64,000 bases of DNA from Collimonas arenae (GTDB taxonomy: Bacteria > Pseudomonadota > Gammaproteobacteria > Burkholderiales > Burkholderiaceae_D), in the NCBI RefSeq assembly GCF_000786695.1, contig NZ_CP009962.1:1922001-1986000 (forward strand), read 5' to 3'. How positions within the stretch are numbered: the first letter of the stretch is position 1; the number at the start of each line of letters is the position of its first letter. Position numbers and translations under genes: made by a program. A model generated the notes under the pieces. That model saw only the letters and a list, made by a program, of their open reading frames with translations. It was not told the origin of the DNA and did no database searches. Shown piece after piece: positions 45,346-55,207 of this stretch.

Positions 45346-45366
45346 TGCAAATCATTATCATTTGCA
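45346..45366. promoter_or_regulatory. Fur box in the divergent DAHP synthase / entC promoter
   Basis: A 21-bp dyad: TGCAAAT, then CATTATC, then ATTTGCA, an almost perfect Fur site (GATAATGATAATCATTATC type). It lies between both siderophore operons and shares its first 15 bases with the box at 60127. Both operons should be repressed by Fe-Fur. Confidence 0.85.
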
Positions 45367-45592
45367 TTTACAATCCGAATTACATTTGGTTACACAGGGC
45401 TCGTTTGCGCAAGGCCCCCGTCTGCCCGATCTGCATTGGGCGGGGCGGGTAAACAGCGCGGATTTCATCGCGCAGCAGGCAATCCGGACAGTCCCGTGCG
45501 GACGCGGCATTCGCCTTGCTGGCGAACAGGGCAATCATTCATCCGGCTAGCGGAATGCCATGCCATCACCGTTAATTGCGAGGATCGTCATC

Positions 45593-46834
45593 ATGAACGA
45601 CAGACTTCATCATGGTTTTTTAAAGCAGGCTAGCGCCGCGGATCTGCTTCAGCACTACCAGGCAGGGGCGACATTTTTTGCATCGCCTCGGCGTTCCCTG
45701 TTGGCGCACGGCGTCAAGGTGGTCATGCCGCCATGCGAACCTGGCCAGATCGCTGCCAATGCGGCAGCCTGGCTCAAGGAAGCCGGGCGCGAAGGCTTGC
45801 CGCCTGCCGTGCTGATGGGGGTGCTGCCATTCCGTCTGGACGGCAGTTCAGCCTCGCCCTATCTGTACATGCCGCAGCAGCTAGCCAGCGGCGCTGGCGT
45901 CGACAGTGCGGTGGCGGCCCTGAATCCGGCGGGCCAAACCACTGGCGCCCAGTTGTCGACGCCGCCATTGATGCAGCCGACGCCAGAAGGTTATCGCGAC
46001 AATGTGCGTAGTGCGCTGGCTGCCATACGCGATACTCGCTTTGCAAAAACCGTACTGTCGCGCTCGTTGACGCTGGATGCCCAGATCGACATTCCAGCTT
46101 TGCTACAACGGTTGGCGGCGCGCAACCTGCGCGGCTATACCTTCGCTGTCGATTTGGCCGAAGCTGAAAAAGACGGCGCGCATCGCACCATGATCGGCGC
46201 CAGTCCCGAACTGCTGCTGGCGCGTTATGGCCGCGAACTGGTGTCTCATCCTCTGGCCGGTTCAATTCCGCGCAGCGCCGATCCGGTCGAGGATCGCCGC
46301 CGTGCCGATGGCTTGCTGCAATCGGTCAAGGATTTGCATGAACATGCGCTGGTGGTTGACGCAGTGGCGGCCGCCATGCGGCCGTATTGCAAGAACCTGA
46401 AAGTACCGGCGACGCCAAGTTTGCTGGCGACGCCCACCATGTGGCACCTGGGTACGGAGGTGCGCGGCGAGCTGGCCGACCTCGCCACCACCTCGCTGGA
46501 AGTGGCGCTAGCCTTGCACCCAACGCCGGCGGTTTGTGGCCATCCGGCGGCGCCGGCAGCCAAGTTCATCGCAGATACGGAGGGGTTCGACCGCCGTTAT
46601 TTCGCCGGCCTGGTGGGATGGTGCGATAGCCAGGGCGATGGCGAATGGGCGGTGACCCTGCGCTGCGCCGAGGTCGGCTCCGGCAGCGCGACCCTGTATG
46701 CCGGAGCCGGCATCGTTGCCGGCTCAGAGCCGCAGCTGGAACTCCTGGAAACCTCGGCCAAGCTGCGCACCATGCTAGCGGCGATGAATCTGGAACTGAT
46801 GCTGGAAGACGAGCAGGTCAAGGCGGCGTCATGA
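45593..46834 (+). CDS. entC: Isochorismate synthase
   Basis: 413 residues from the ATG at 45593 (GAGGA eight bases upstream). Chorismate-binding fold: [49 protein letters not shown] (catalytic motif), [31 protein letters not shown] and [24 protein letters not shown]. It turns chorismate into isochorismate, first committed step of 2,3-dihydroxybenzoate (DHB). The stop overlaps the entE start. Confidence 0.93.
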   Translation: MNDRLHHGFLKQASAADLLQHYQAGATFFASPRRSLLAHGVKVVMPPCEPGQIAANAAAWLKEAGREGLPPAVLMGVLPFRLDGSSASPYLYMPQQLASGAGVDSAVAALNPAGQTTGAQLSTPPLMQPTPEGYRDNVRSALAAIRDTRFAKTVLSRSLTLDAQIDIPALLQRLAARNLRGYTFAVDLAEAEKDGAHRTMIGASPELLLARYGRELVSHPLAGSIPRSADPVEDRRRADGLLQSVKDLHEHALVVDAVAAAMRPYCKNLKVPATPSLLATPTMWHLGTEVRGELADLATTSLEVALALHPTPAVCGHPAAPAAKFIADTEGFDRRYFAGLVGWCDSQGDGEWAVTLRCAEVGSGSATLYAGAGIVAGSEPQLELLETSAKLRTMLAAMNLELMLEDEQVKAAS

Positions 46835-48483
46835 GCAAAGCCGACCAGTCCGGCTATTTGCCGGGATTTACACCCTGGCCGGAGCAGGCCGCGGCGGCTT
46901 ACCGCACCGCCGGCTACTGGACCGGAGAGACCTTCGGCGCCATGCTGCGCCGGCGCGCGCAGCTATTTCCGGCGCGCCTGGCGCTGGTATGCGGCGCGCA
47001 GCGCTGGAGTTATCCTGAGCTGGATCGTCGCAGCGACCAGCTGGCGGCGGGTTTCAACCGGCTCGGCATCCGCCCGCGCGACAGGGTGGTGGTGCAATTG
47101 CCAAACATCGCCGAATTTTTCGCCGTATGCTTTGCCTTGTTCCGGCTGGGGGCGGTGCCGGTGCTTGCCTTGCCGGCCCATCGGCGCACCGAGATCAGCT
47201 ATTTTTGCGCGCACAGCGAAGCTACTGCATACATCATCGCCGATATTGACGGCGGCTTCGATTATCGCCAGCTGGCGCGGCAAGTCCAGGCCGAGCAGGC
47301 TGGCCTGCGACACGTGATCGTCGTGGGAGAGGCGGAGGAGTTTTGCGCGCTTGACAGCCTGTATGACGATCCCGCTACATTTCCCGAGCCACGCGCCGAC
47401 GATGTCGCCTTTCTACAGTTGTCCGGCGGCAGCACCGGCCTGCCCAAGCTGATTCCACGTACGCCCGACGATTACCTGTACAGCATCCGCGCCAGCGCCG
47501 ACATCTGCGCCCTGACGCCGGACACTGTCTATCTGTGCGCATTGCCGGTGGCGCATAACTTCACGCTCAGCTCTCCCGGCACGCTCGGCGTCCTGTATGC
47601 CGGCGGTTGCGTGGTGATGGCGCGGCGCGCCAGCCCGGATGACGCTTTTCCATTGATCGAAGCCGAGCGAGTCACGCTGACTTCACTGGTGCCGCCGCTG
47701 GCGATGGTGTGGCTGGACGCGGTAGGAAACGGCGATCGGCGTCACGATTTGAGCAGCCTGAAGTTGTTGCAGGTAGGTGGTGCAAAATTCACTGCAGAAG
47801 TGGCGCGGCGCGTGCAGCCGGTATTGGGCTGTGCATTGCAGCAGGTGTTCGGCATGGCCGAAGGGCTGGTCAACTACACCCGCCGCGATGACAGCGAAGA
47901 GCTGCTCGCCTCGACTCAGGGGCGGCCGATTTCCGTTGCCGACGAAGTGCGCGTAGTGGACGACGAAGACCGTGATGTCGTACCTGGCGCGATCGGACAC
48001 TTGCTGACGCGTGGCCCCTACACCATCCGTGGTTATTACAAGGCGGATGAGCACAATGCGCGCGCCTTCACCGTCGACGGTTTCTATCGTACCGGCGACC
48101 TGGTGTCGCAGTTGCCGTCCGGTCACCTGGTGGTGGAAGGCCGCGCCAAGGACCAGATCAACCGCGGCGGCGACAAGGTGGCCGCGGATGAAGTCGAAAA
48201 CCATTTGCTGGCGCATCCCGCTGTGCACGACGTCGCCCTGGTGGCGATGCCGGACGCCTACCTCGGTGAGCGCAGCTGCGCCTTCGTGATCGCGCGCGGC
48301 GAGACGCCACGCGCCATGGAACTGACCGGCTTCCTGCGCGAGCGCGGCATCGCGCACTACAAGATTCCAGACCACATTGAATTCGTCGACCGCTTTCCCA
48401 AGACCGGCGTAGGCAAGGTCAACAAGCGCGTCTTGCGCGAACGCATTGCAGAACAGCTGGCCAAGGCCGGCTCCCAATCTTAA
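46831..48483 (+). CDS. entE: 2,3-Dihydroxybenzoate-AMP ligase
   Basis: 550 residues; start at 46831 overlaps the entC stop. Stand-alone ANL adenylation enzyme: [22 protein letters not shown] (A3), [51 protein letters not shown] and the catalytic Lys in KTGVGKVNK. Pocket residues around HNFTLSSPG and GLVNYTR: the Ser and Val-Asn point to DHB rather than salicylate, though HNY of DhbE/EntE reads HNF. It loads DHB on the carrier domain of the next gene's product. Confidence 0.92.
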   Translation: MSKADQSGYLPGFTPWPEQAAAAYRTAGYWTGETFGAMLRRRAQLFPARLALVCGAQRWSYPELDRRSDQLAAGFNRLGIRPRDRVVVQLPNIAEFFAVCFALFRLGAVPVLALPAHRRTEISYFCAHSEATAYIIADIDGGFDYRQLARQVQAEQAGLRHVIVVGEAEEFCALDSLYDDPATFPEPRADDVAFLQLSGGSTGLPKLIPRTPDDYLYSIRASADICALTPDTVYLCALPVAHNFTLSSPGTLGVLYAGGCVVMARRASPDDAFPLIEAERVTLTSLVPPLAMVWLDAVGNGDRRHDLSSLKLLQVGGAKFTAEVARRVQPVLGCALQQVFGMAEGLVNYTRRDDSEELLASTQGRPISVADEVRVVDDEDRDVVPGAIGHLLTRGPYTIRGYYKADEHNARAFTVDGFYRTGDLVSQLPSGHLVVEGRAKDQINRGGDKVAADEVENHLLAHPAVHDVALVAMPDAYLGERSCAFVIARGETPRAMELTGFLRERGIAHYKIPDHIEFVDRFPKTGVGKVNKRVLRERIAEQLAKAGSQS

Positions 48484-48508
48484 CCATTGAACAGATCCAG
48501 ACATCATC

Positions 48509-49393
48509 ATGAGTATTCCAAGAATCGCTTCCTATCCAATGCCAACTGCTGGCGCCATGCCCACCAACCGCGTCGACTGGAAACCGGATGCGGCGCGCGC
48601 CGTGCTGCTGATCCACGACATGCAAGAATATTTCCTCGATTTTTACGATAACCAGGCAGAGCCTATCCCGGCCTTGCTGGAACATATCGGTCGCTTGCGC
48701 GCCGCCTGCGACGCCGTCGGCGTGCCGGTGGTGTACACCGCGCAGCCTGCACAGCAAGCGCCGCAACAGCGCGGCCTGCTGCAAGACTGGTGGGGCCCCG
48801 GCTTGACTGCGCAGCCGTATCGGGCGCCGGTGGTGGCGCCGCTGGCGCCGCGCGAACAGGATACCGTGCTGGTCAAGTGGCGCTATAGCGCCTTCGTGCG
48901 CAGCGACCTGCTGCAGCGCATGCAGGCGCAGGGTCGTGATCAGCTGATTGTGTGCGGCGTGTATGCCCATATCGGCTGCCTGATGACTAGTGCAGACGCG
49001 TTCATGAACGACATCCAGCCATTCCTGGTGGGCGATGCGCTGGCCGACTTCTCCGCCGAACAGCACGCCATGGCGCTGGATTATGTATCGCAACGCTGCG
49101 GTGTGGTCAGCAGTGCGCAGGATGTGATTGCAGCGTTGCAACCGACTCCCGCCAGTATCTTGCCGGTCAGCCTGGCCGCGTTGCAGGCAGAGGTTGCGCA
49201 GTTGCTGCAGATGCCGGCCTCCGATCTGCACTCTGACGATCATCTGCTGCACGCAGGCCTGGATTCGATCCGCCTGATGAGTTTGGTCGAGCGCTGGCGT
49301 CGTGGCGGGTCCAGCCTCACTTTCGTCGACCTGGCTGAAAAGCCGACGCTGGCCGACTGGTGGGGCCTGCTGGCGCAGCCGCGGAGCAACTAG
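48509..49393 (+). CDS. entB: Isochorismatase with C-terminal aryl carrier domain
   Basis: 294 residues. Isochorismatase domain (about 30-210): [15 protein letters not shown] (catalytic Asp), [42 protein letters not shown] (Lys) and [20 protein letters not shown]. The ArCP (about 220-290) carries the phosphopantetheine serine in [11 protein letters not shown] (Ser253). Hydrolyses isochorismate to 2,3-dihydro-DHB, and carries the DHB acyl for the NRPS. No phosphopantetheinyl transferase gene is in the window. Confidence 0.93.
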   Translation: MSIPRIASYPMPTAGAMPTNRVDWKPDAARAVLLIHDMQEYFLDFYDNQAEPIPALLEHIGRLRAACDAVGVPVVYTAQPAQQAPQQRGLLQDWWGPGLTAQPYRAPVVAPLAPREQDTVLVKWRYSAFVRSDLLQRMQAQGRDQLIVCGVYAHIGCLMTSADAFMNDIQPFLVGDALADFSAEQHAMALDYVSQRCGVVSSAQDVIAALQPTPASILPVSLAALQAEVAQLLQMPASDLHSDDHLLHAGLDSIRLMSLVERWRRGGSSLTFVDLAEKPTLADWWGLLAQPRSN

Positions 49394-49394
49394 G

Positions 49395-52300
49395 ATGGAT
49401 ATCGCTCGCAAGGAGCCGCTGGATGAAGCGGCGCCGCTGCCGCTGTCGGCGGCACAGTACGGCATCTGGCTGGGCCAGCAACTGGCCCCCGAGAGTCCCG
49501 CTTATTGGACCGCCGAAGCGGTAGAAATACATGGTGCGCTGGAACAGGCGACCTTCGTCGCGGCGTTGCAGCAGGCGGTGGCTGAGTGCGATGCCTTGCA
49601 TCAGCGCTACGCCAGCGACGGTACGCAGGTCCGGCAAACGCCGGCCATCGAGCGCGACTGGCAGCTGGAGCAATTGGATTTCAGCGCTGCCGACGCGCCG
49701 TTTGAAGCGGCGCAACGCTGGATGCAGGCCGACCTGTTGCAGATCGCAGACCTGGAGCGTGGCCCCTTGTTTGCTAGCGCGTTGCTGCGACTGGGCGCCG
49801 CGCGCACGCTGTGGTATCTGCGTGTTCATCACGTGGCGCTCGACGGCTTCGGCTATGCCTTGCTGGCACAGCGCGTAGCCGACCTGTATTCGGCCAACAT
49901 CGCAGGCAAGGTGCCGCCGCCGGTGCGCTCCAGTGCACTGGCGCCGGTGGTGGTGGAGGACAGGGATTACCAGGCTTCCTCTGCTTATGTACGTGATCGC
50001 GATTTCTGGTGCGAGCGCCTCAAGGATGTCCCGGCGCCGGTGCTGCTGGCGCCGGCCAAGCCGGTAGCGCATAGCGTGCGCCGTTTGCGTTGTACTCTGC
50101 CGGCCACTAGCTTGGCCGCATGGCAGGCCGCCGCCAGTGCTGCCGGGGTCGACTGGAGCGCCTGGCTGATTGCCGCCATCGCCGCCTGGTTGCAGCAGCG
50201 GACCGCCGCGAACGAAATTACCTTGGGTTTGCCGGTGATGGGACGGCTTGATTCCGTGTCGTTGAGCGTGCCGTGCATGGTGATGAATATCGTGCCTTTG
50301 CATCTGCGGATCGATCGCAACGTAGGACTGGGCCAACTGGCGCAGCAGGTCGCTGTTGAAATGCGCGCTTTGCGGCCGCACCAGCGTTATCGCTATGAAC
50401 AACTGAAACAAGATCTCGGCCTCAATGAGCGCAGCCGCCGCCTGTTTGGCGCGGTGATCAACCTGATGCCGTTCGACCGGCCGCTGGCATTCGGCGGCCT
50501 GAGCGCGCATTCCCATCCCATCTCGGCCGGCCCGGTGGAAGATCTCTCTATCGTGGTGGCGCCCGGCGCCGATGGCGTTCGGCTGGATGTCGAAGCCAAT
50601 CCCGATGCTTACGACAGCGCCACGCTGGCTGAGCTGCATGCCAGCCTGCTGGCGATGCTGGATCTGCTGGCAGACCCGGCGCGAAATGCTACGCTGCCGC
50701 TGGCTGCACTGGATACCGCCGAACCGGCGCTGCTGTCCGGCCCCGTATTGGGCCAGCCGCCGGGAGCGGTACTGGACGCCTTGCGCCGGCATGCCGCCAA
50801 TACGCCGGATCAGCTCGCCCTGGCGCAGGACGATGTGACGCTGACTTATGCGGAACTGCTGGCGCGCGTGCAGCAACTGGCCGCCCGTTTACATGAACGC
50901 GGCGTGCAGCCGGACAGCCGTGTGGTGTTGCTGTTGCCGCGTGCACCGGATACGGTAGTGGCTTTACTAGCCATCCTGTGGGCCGGCGCCGGCTATGTGC
51001 CGCTCGATCCCGACGGCCCGGCGCTGCGCATCGCCGCAGTGCTGGAAGATGCCCGACCGTTGCTGGTGCTGACGCAGCGTCGCCATGCCGGCAAGGTCGA
51101 CGCCGGTTTGCCGCTGCTGTGCCTGGACGATGGCGACGAGTCGCACATTGCACCCCTGAGCGAGCCTGTCACCGTCGCCGCGGATGCGCTGGCGTATGTG
51201 ATCTACACCTCCGGTTCCACCGGCCGGCCGAACGGCGTCATGATCGGGCGCGACGCCCTGGCGCATTTTGTGGCCGGAGCTACGGTACGTTATCAGCTCT
51301 CGGCGCGGGACAGGGTGTTGCAGTTTTCACCGTTGCATTTCGACGCCAGCGTCGAAGAAATTTTCCTGAGCCTGTGTAACGGCGCCAGCCTGATCCTGCG
51401 CAACGACGAGATGCTGGAATCGCTGCCGCGCTTCTTGCAGGCTTGTGCGCGACTGCAGGTCAGTGTGCTGGACTTGCCGACGGCGTTCTGGCATGAACTC
51501 AGTTTTTGCATCAGCCAGCATGAGGCGGCCTTGCCAGATAGCGTGCGGCTGCTGATCATCGGCGGCGAGGCGGCGCTGGCGGAGCGGGTGACGCGTTGGC
51601 GCAATTCGGCGCCGCCGCATGTCGTGTTGCTCAATACCTACGGCCCCACCGAAGCCACTGTGATCTGCACTACTGCGCAACTGGCTGGTCCAGAAGCGCT
51701 TGATTTTGAAGGCGACATGGTGCCTATCGGCCAGCCCTTGCCGGGCGTGGCGATTGCGGTGGTCGATGCTGCCTTGCGTCCTGTAGCGTACGGCGCAACG
51801 GGTGAACTGTGTTTGCTGGGCGGTGGACTGGCGCGCGGCTATCTTGGCCGTGAGCAGCTGACTGCGCAGCGCTTCGTGCAATTGGAAACTGATGGGCAAC
51901 AGGGCGGCCGCTGCCGTGCCTACCGTACCGGCGACCGCGTGTTGCTGGGCCATGACGGACAGCTGCGCTATCTGGGTAGGCTGGATGATGAGTTCAAGCT
52001 GAGCGGCCACCGCATTGATCCGCTGGAAATCGAAGCTGCCTTGCTGCAATACCCCGGTGTACGCGAAGCGGCGGTCGTGGCGCAAGCGCTGGCAGATGGC
52101 GGTAAGCGGCTGGTGGCTTGCCTGGCGATCGAACCGGCCTTGCCGGCGCCGGCAGTATTGCAGGCTTTCCTGGCTGAACGTCTGGCGGCGGTAGCGGTGC
52201 CAAGCTGTTACCTGGCTTTGCCGCAGCTGCCGCGCAACGCCAACGGCAAGATCGATCGCAAGGCGTTGTCTGCCTTGCCTGCAGAGATCGAGGTTGAGCA

Positions 52301-53363
52301 GCCTGACGTTGCCGCCAGCAAGCTGGAGCAAACCGTGATGGCAGTCTGGCGTGAGGTGCTGGGCGTGAACACGGTGCGGTTGTCGGATGATTTCTTCGCA
52401 CTCGGCGGCAAGTCCCTGCAGGTGATCCAGGCAGCTAACCGGCTCGGCATCGTCCTGCAGCGGGAAATCGCCGTGTCGGCATTATTTCGCCATCGCACGG
52501 TGACGGCGCTGGCGCATTCCCTCAGTACGCTGGCCGGCCATCCGCCGCCGCCGGCCGCAGCCGGCTCTGAGTTTGCGCCTTTGCTGGTCATCCAGCGCGG
52601 CGTCGGCCCGGCCCTGTTTTGCGTACATCCGGCGGAAGGCTTGTCGTGGTGCTACCTAGGCCTCACCATGCAGCTGCCGGACATGCCGATCTACGGTTTG
52701 CAGGCGCAAGGCATCAGCGGCGTTGCGCCGGCGTCGGTCGGCGAGCAGGTGGCTGGCTACCTGGCGTTGCTGCGCGGCGTACAGCCGCAGGGACCGTACC
52801 GGTTGCTGGGATGGTCGTCGGGCGGCGGTATCGCCCATGCGCTGGCGGTCAAGCTGCAGGCGGCAGGAGAGGAAGTATCCATGTTGGCGATGATGGATGC
52901 CTATCCCAGCGATATCTGGCAGGGCAAGCCGTTGCCGCAGGAGCGCGATGCCTTGCTGACCTTGCTGGATGTGATCGGCGCTTCGCCGCTGGACGCCAAT
53001 GGCGATGCCCTGTCCGAAGAGGCCATGCTGGCGCGCTTCCGGCAACCGGACAGTACCTTGGCGAACGCCGACGATGCGCGCATGGCGCGGCTGTTGCAGA
53101 CGGCCTTGCATGGCATGTTGCAATACCGTGACCTGCGGCATGAATCCTACCGAGGCGATTTGCTGTTCTTCCATGCCTCGCGGCGCACCCCGGAAGCACC
53201 TGACTGGCGCGGCTGGCAGCCATATGTGGAAGGCCGCATGGAGCGGGTCGAGATCGACAGCACCCATATCGGCATGAGCAAGCCGGCACCGCTGGCGCAT
53301 ATCGGCCGCGAGCTGGCCAGGCGTCTGAGCCTTCAAACCATGAGGAAAAATGATCATGAGTAA
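49395..53363 (+). CDS. Single-module NRPS (C-A-T-TE), predicted to use a basic amino acid
   Basis: 1,322 residues with the domain order of EntF. Start at 49395; longer frame from 49302 rejected. Condensation domain with HHVALDG (His145-Gly151), adenylation domain with YTSGSTGRPNG (from 604) and NANGKIDRK (Lys952), thiolation Ser1007 in LGGKSLQ, thioesterase Ser1141 in GWSSGG with His in DSTHIGM. My reading of the ten pocket positions is Asp650, Ala651, Glu654, Asp693, Ile721, Gly723, Thr748, Val756, Ile757, Lys952. EntF serine pockets read DVWHFSLVDK, so serine is unlikely; Glu plus Asp favours lysine, ornithine or similar. It should join DHB from EntB to that residue. Confidence 0.9.
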   Translation: MDIARKEPLDEAAPLPLSAAQYGIWLGQQLAPESPAYWTAEAVEIHGALEQATFVAALQQAVAECDALHQRYASDGTQVRQTPAIERDWQLEQLDFSAADAPFEAAQRWMQADLLQIADLERGPLFASALLRLGAARTLWYLRVHHVALDGFGYALLAQRVADLYSANIAGKVPPPVRSSALAPVVVEDRDYQASSAYVRDRDFWCERLKDVPAPVLLAPAKPVAHSVRRLRCTLPATSLAAWQAAASAAGVDWSAWLIAAIAAWLQQRTAANEITLGLPVMGRLDSVSLSVPCMVMNIVPLHLRIDRNVGLGQLAQQVAVEMRALRPHQRYRYEQLKQDLGLNERSRRLFGAVINLMPFDRPLAFGGLSAHSHPISAGPVEDLSIVVAPGADGVRLDVEANPDAYDSATLAELHASLLAMLDLLADPARNATLPLAALDTAEPALLSGPVLGQPPGAVLDALRRHAANTPDQLALAQDDVTLTYAELLARVQQLAARLHERGVQPDSRVVLLLPRAPDTVVALLAILWAGAGYVPLDPDGPALRIAAVLEDARPLLVLTQRRHAGKVDAGLPLLCLDDGDESHIAPLSEPVTVAADALAYVIYTSGSTGRPNGVMIGRDALAHFVAGATVRYQLSARDRVLQFSPLHFDASVEEIFLSLCNGASLILRNDEMLESLPRFLQACARLQVSVLDLPTAFWHELSFCISQHEAALPDSVRLLIIGGEAALAERVTRWRNSAPPHVVLLNTYGPTEATVICTTAQLAGPEALDFEGDMVPIGQPLPGVAIAVVDAALRPVAYGATGELCLLGGGLARGYLGREQLTAQRFVQLETDGQQGGRCRAYRTGDRVLLGHDGQLRYLGRLDDEFKLSGHRIDPLEIEAALLQYPGVREAAVVAQALADGGKRLVACLAIEPALPAPAVLQAFLAERLAAVAVPSCYLALPQLPRNANGKIDRKALSALPAEIEVEQPDVAASKLEQTVMAVWREVLGVNTVRLSDDFFALGGKSLQVIQAANRLGIVLQREIAVSALFRHRTVTALAHSLSTLAGHPPPPAAAGSEFAPLLVIQRGVGPALFCVHPAEGLSWCYLGLTMQLPDMPIYGLQAQGISGVAPASVGEQVAGYLALLRGVQPQGPYRLLGWSSGGGIAHALAVKLQAAGEEVSMLAMMDAYPSDIWQGKPLPQERDALLTLLDVIGASPLDANGDALSEEAMLARFRQPDSTLANADDARMARLLQTALHGMLQYRDLRHESYRGDLLFFHASRRTPEAPDWRGWQPYVEGRMERVEIDSTHIGMSKPAPLAHIGRELARRLSLQTMRKNDHE

Positions 53364-54255
53364 AACTCCTGTTTCTGCGGCCACGCCGCGTACTCCGCCG
53401 CGCATGCTGCGCGTGCGCCGCACTCTGCAACTGACGCCGCACATGCGCCGCATTACTCTGGCCGGCGCGGCGCTGGCAGGCTTTCCGCCGGACAGCAACG
53501 GCGCGCACATCAAGTTGCTGCTGCCGCGTCCCGGCCAGATCGAACCGGTCTTGCCAACCCTTGGGCCGGACGGTCCGGTATGGCCGCCGGACGATGTACG
53601 GCCGATTGCGCGCACCTACACGGTTGGCCGCTACGACGCTGAGGCGGGCGAGCTGGATATCGATTTCGTTTTACATGGCGATAACGGCCCGGCTTCCAGC
53701 TGGGCCTTGCATGCAGTCACCGGCACGGCAGTTGGCGTGGCCGGACCGGGTGGGCCACCACGCTTTGTGCCTGACGCCGGCTATTTTCTGGTGCTGGGCG
53801 ATCCTAGCGCGTTTGCCGCTGTAGCCGCGGTACTGGGCGCCTTGCCTGAGCATGCCCACGGCACTGCCTTGATCGAAGTGCCAGACCGCAGCGAAATCCA
53901 GGCGTTGCGTCATCCTCCCGGCGTCGCTGTGCACTGGCTGTCGCGCCAGGGTGCGCCGGCGGGCAGCAGCACGCTGCTGCTGGACCACGTGCGTGAACTG
54001 GTTTGGCCATCTTCTTCCGTATCGGTGACGCTAGCGGGCGAAAGCACGCAAGTGGTGGCCCTGCGCGAGTACCTGCTGAAAGAACGCGCGGTGCCGCGCC
54101 GCGTCATGTACGCGGTGCCTTACTGGAAGGACGAACATACCGAAGAGGCTTATCACACCGAACGGCACCGCATCATGGATGCGTTTGAACTGGCCGAAGA
54201 AAACGGTGCCGGCTCTGAGCCGGCTGCTATCAACATGAAGGAAACCACCCAATGA
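53350..54255 (+). CDS. Siderophore-interacting FAD protein (ViuB/SIP family reductase)
   Basis: 301 residues; overlaps the NRPS end by 14 bp. Starts at ATG 53350, with another ATG two codons later. FAD-binding motif ARTYTVGRYD; NAD(P)-domain features YFLVLGDPSAFAAVAAVLGALPEHA and GESTQVVALREYLLKERAVPRRVMYAVPYWKDEHTEEAYH, the SIP signature end. It reduces Fe(III)-siderophore in the cytoplasm to release Fe(II). Its presence and the lack of an esterase suggest release without hydrolysis. Confidence 0.9.
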   Translation: MIMSKTPVSAATPRTPPRMLRVRRTLQLTPHMRRITLAGAALAGFPPDSNGAHIKLLLPRPGQIEPVLPTLGPDGPVWPPDDVRPIARTYTVGRYDAEAGELDIDFVLHGDNGPASSWALHAVTGTAVGVAGPGGPPRFVPDAGYFLVLGDPSAFAAVAAVLGALPEHAHGTALIEVPDRSEIQALRHPPGVAVHWLSRQGAPAGSSTLLLDHVRELVWPSSSVSVTLAGESTQVVALREYLLKERAVPRRVMYAVPYWKDEHTEEAYHTERHRIMDAFELAEENGAGSEPAAINMKETTQ

Positions 54256-55163
54256 ATTTGCGCACTATTCGCATTGTATTGCTCGCCCTGGCGTGCCTGT
54301 CATTTTCCGCCTTTGGCGCCGAACGCAGCGTGGTTGACGCAGCCGGCCGCACAGTCGTGTTGCCGGCGCAGGCGCAACGCGTGCTGGCGCTGTCTGAAAT
54401 CGACCTCGATTCGCTGCTGGCGCTCAAACTCAAACCGGTCGGCGCCACCAACGGCCGTGGCCAGAGCGCCATGCCGCATTATCTGGGCAATGCTGTCAGC
54501 GGCATCGCCAGCGTCGGCAACTTCGGCAGCCCGGTACTGGATCTGGTGATCGGTACGCAACCGGACCTGATCTTGGTCGGCAGCTTGCCGGATCCGGAAC
54601 TGCTAGGGCAGCTGAGCAAGATTGCGCCGACCGTGGTCAGCTACAAGCAGGGTGAAAACTGGCAAACGGCCTTGCGCCGCATCGCCGCCGTGGTCGGCCG
54701 CAACGCCGAAGCGGAAGCTCTGCTGGGCGCTTATCAGCGCCGCGCCGACAGCGTACGCGTCAAGCTCGGCGACCACGCTGACGCGACCGTCAGCGTGGTG
54801 CGTTGGAATCCGCAGGGGCCGGCCTATATGTTGAAAGACGCTTTCGCCAGCCTGGTGTTGGCAGACGTGAAATTGCGCCGGCCGGCGGCACAGATGCAGG
54901 CTGGTGTTGCCCATTCGCCACCGTTGAGCCTGGAAGCCTTGTCACGCATCGACGCCGACTGGCTGTTTGTCGGCACTCTGAATACCAGCCAGGCCAACGA
55001 CGCCTTGGCGGCTGCGCGCCAAAGCCCCGCTTTCCGCCAATTGGGTGCGGTGCAGAAGGGCCACATGGTGGCGGTTGACGGTTCCTTGTGGACTAGCCCC
55101 GGCGGCCCGTTGGCGGCGCTGGCAATCCTGAACGATATCGAAAAAAACATGACGCCCCACTAG
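54252..55163 (+). CDS. Periplasmic ferric-siderophore binding protein (FecB/FepB type)
   Basis: 303 residues; the ATG overlaps the upstream stop. Signal peptide MNLRTIRIVLLALACLSFSAFGA. Cluster A periplasmic binding fold: RVVDAAGR-like SVVDAAGRTVVLPAQAQRVLALSEIDLDSLLAL, then IASVGNFGSPVLDLVIGTQPDLILVG and ADWLFVGTLN. It picks up the ferric siderophore after TonB-dependent uptake and gives it to the FecCD permease. No lipobox seen. Confidence 0.9.
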   Translation: MNLRTIRIVLLALACLSFSAFGAERSVVDAAGRTVVLPAQAQRVLALSEIDLDSLLALKLKPVGATNGRGQSAMPHYLGNAVSGIASVGNFGSPVLDLVIGTQPDLILVGSLPDPELLGQLSKIAPTVVSYKQGENWQTALRRIAAVVGRNAEAEALLGAYQRRADSVRVKLGDHADATVSVVRWNPQGPAYMLKDAFASLVLADVKLRRPAAQMQAGVAHSPPLSLEALSRIDADWLFVGTLNTSQANDALAAARQSPAFRQLGAVQKGHMVAVDGSLWTSPGGPLAALAILNDIEKNMTPH

Positions 55164-55207
55164 GCTGAATATATCTATGTCGATAGAAGCAACTTCCCGG
55201 AGTTTGT

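Noticed and set aside
49317..50876. 519-codon minus-strand frame inside the NRPS gene
   Set aside because: Gln/Arg/His-rich low-complexity translation opposite a clearly conserved condensation domain.
51327..52331. 334-codon minus-strand frame in the adenylation domain
   Set aside because: Shadow frame; the plus strand encodes recognisable A-domain motifs throughout.
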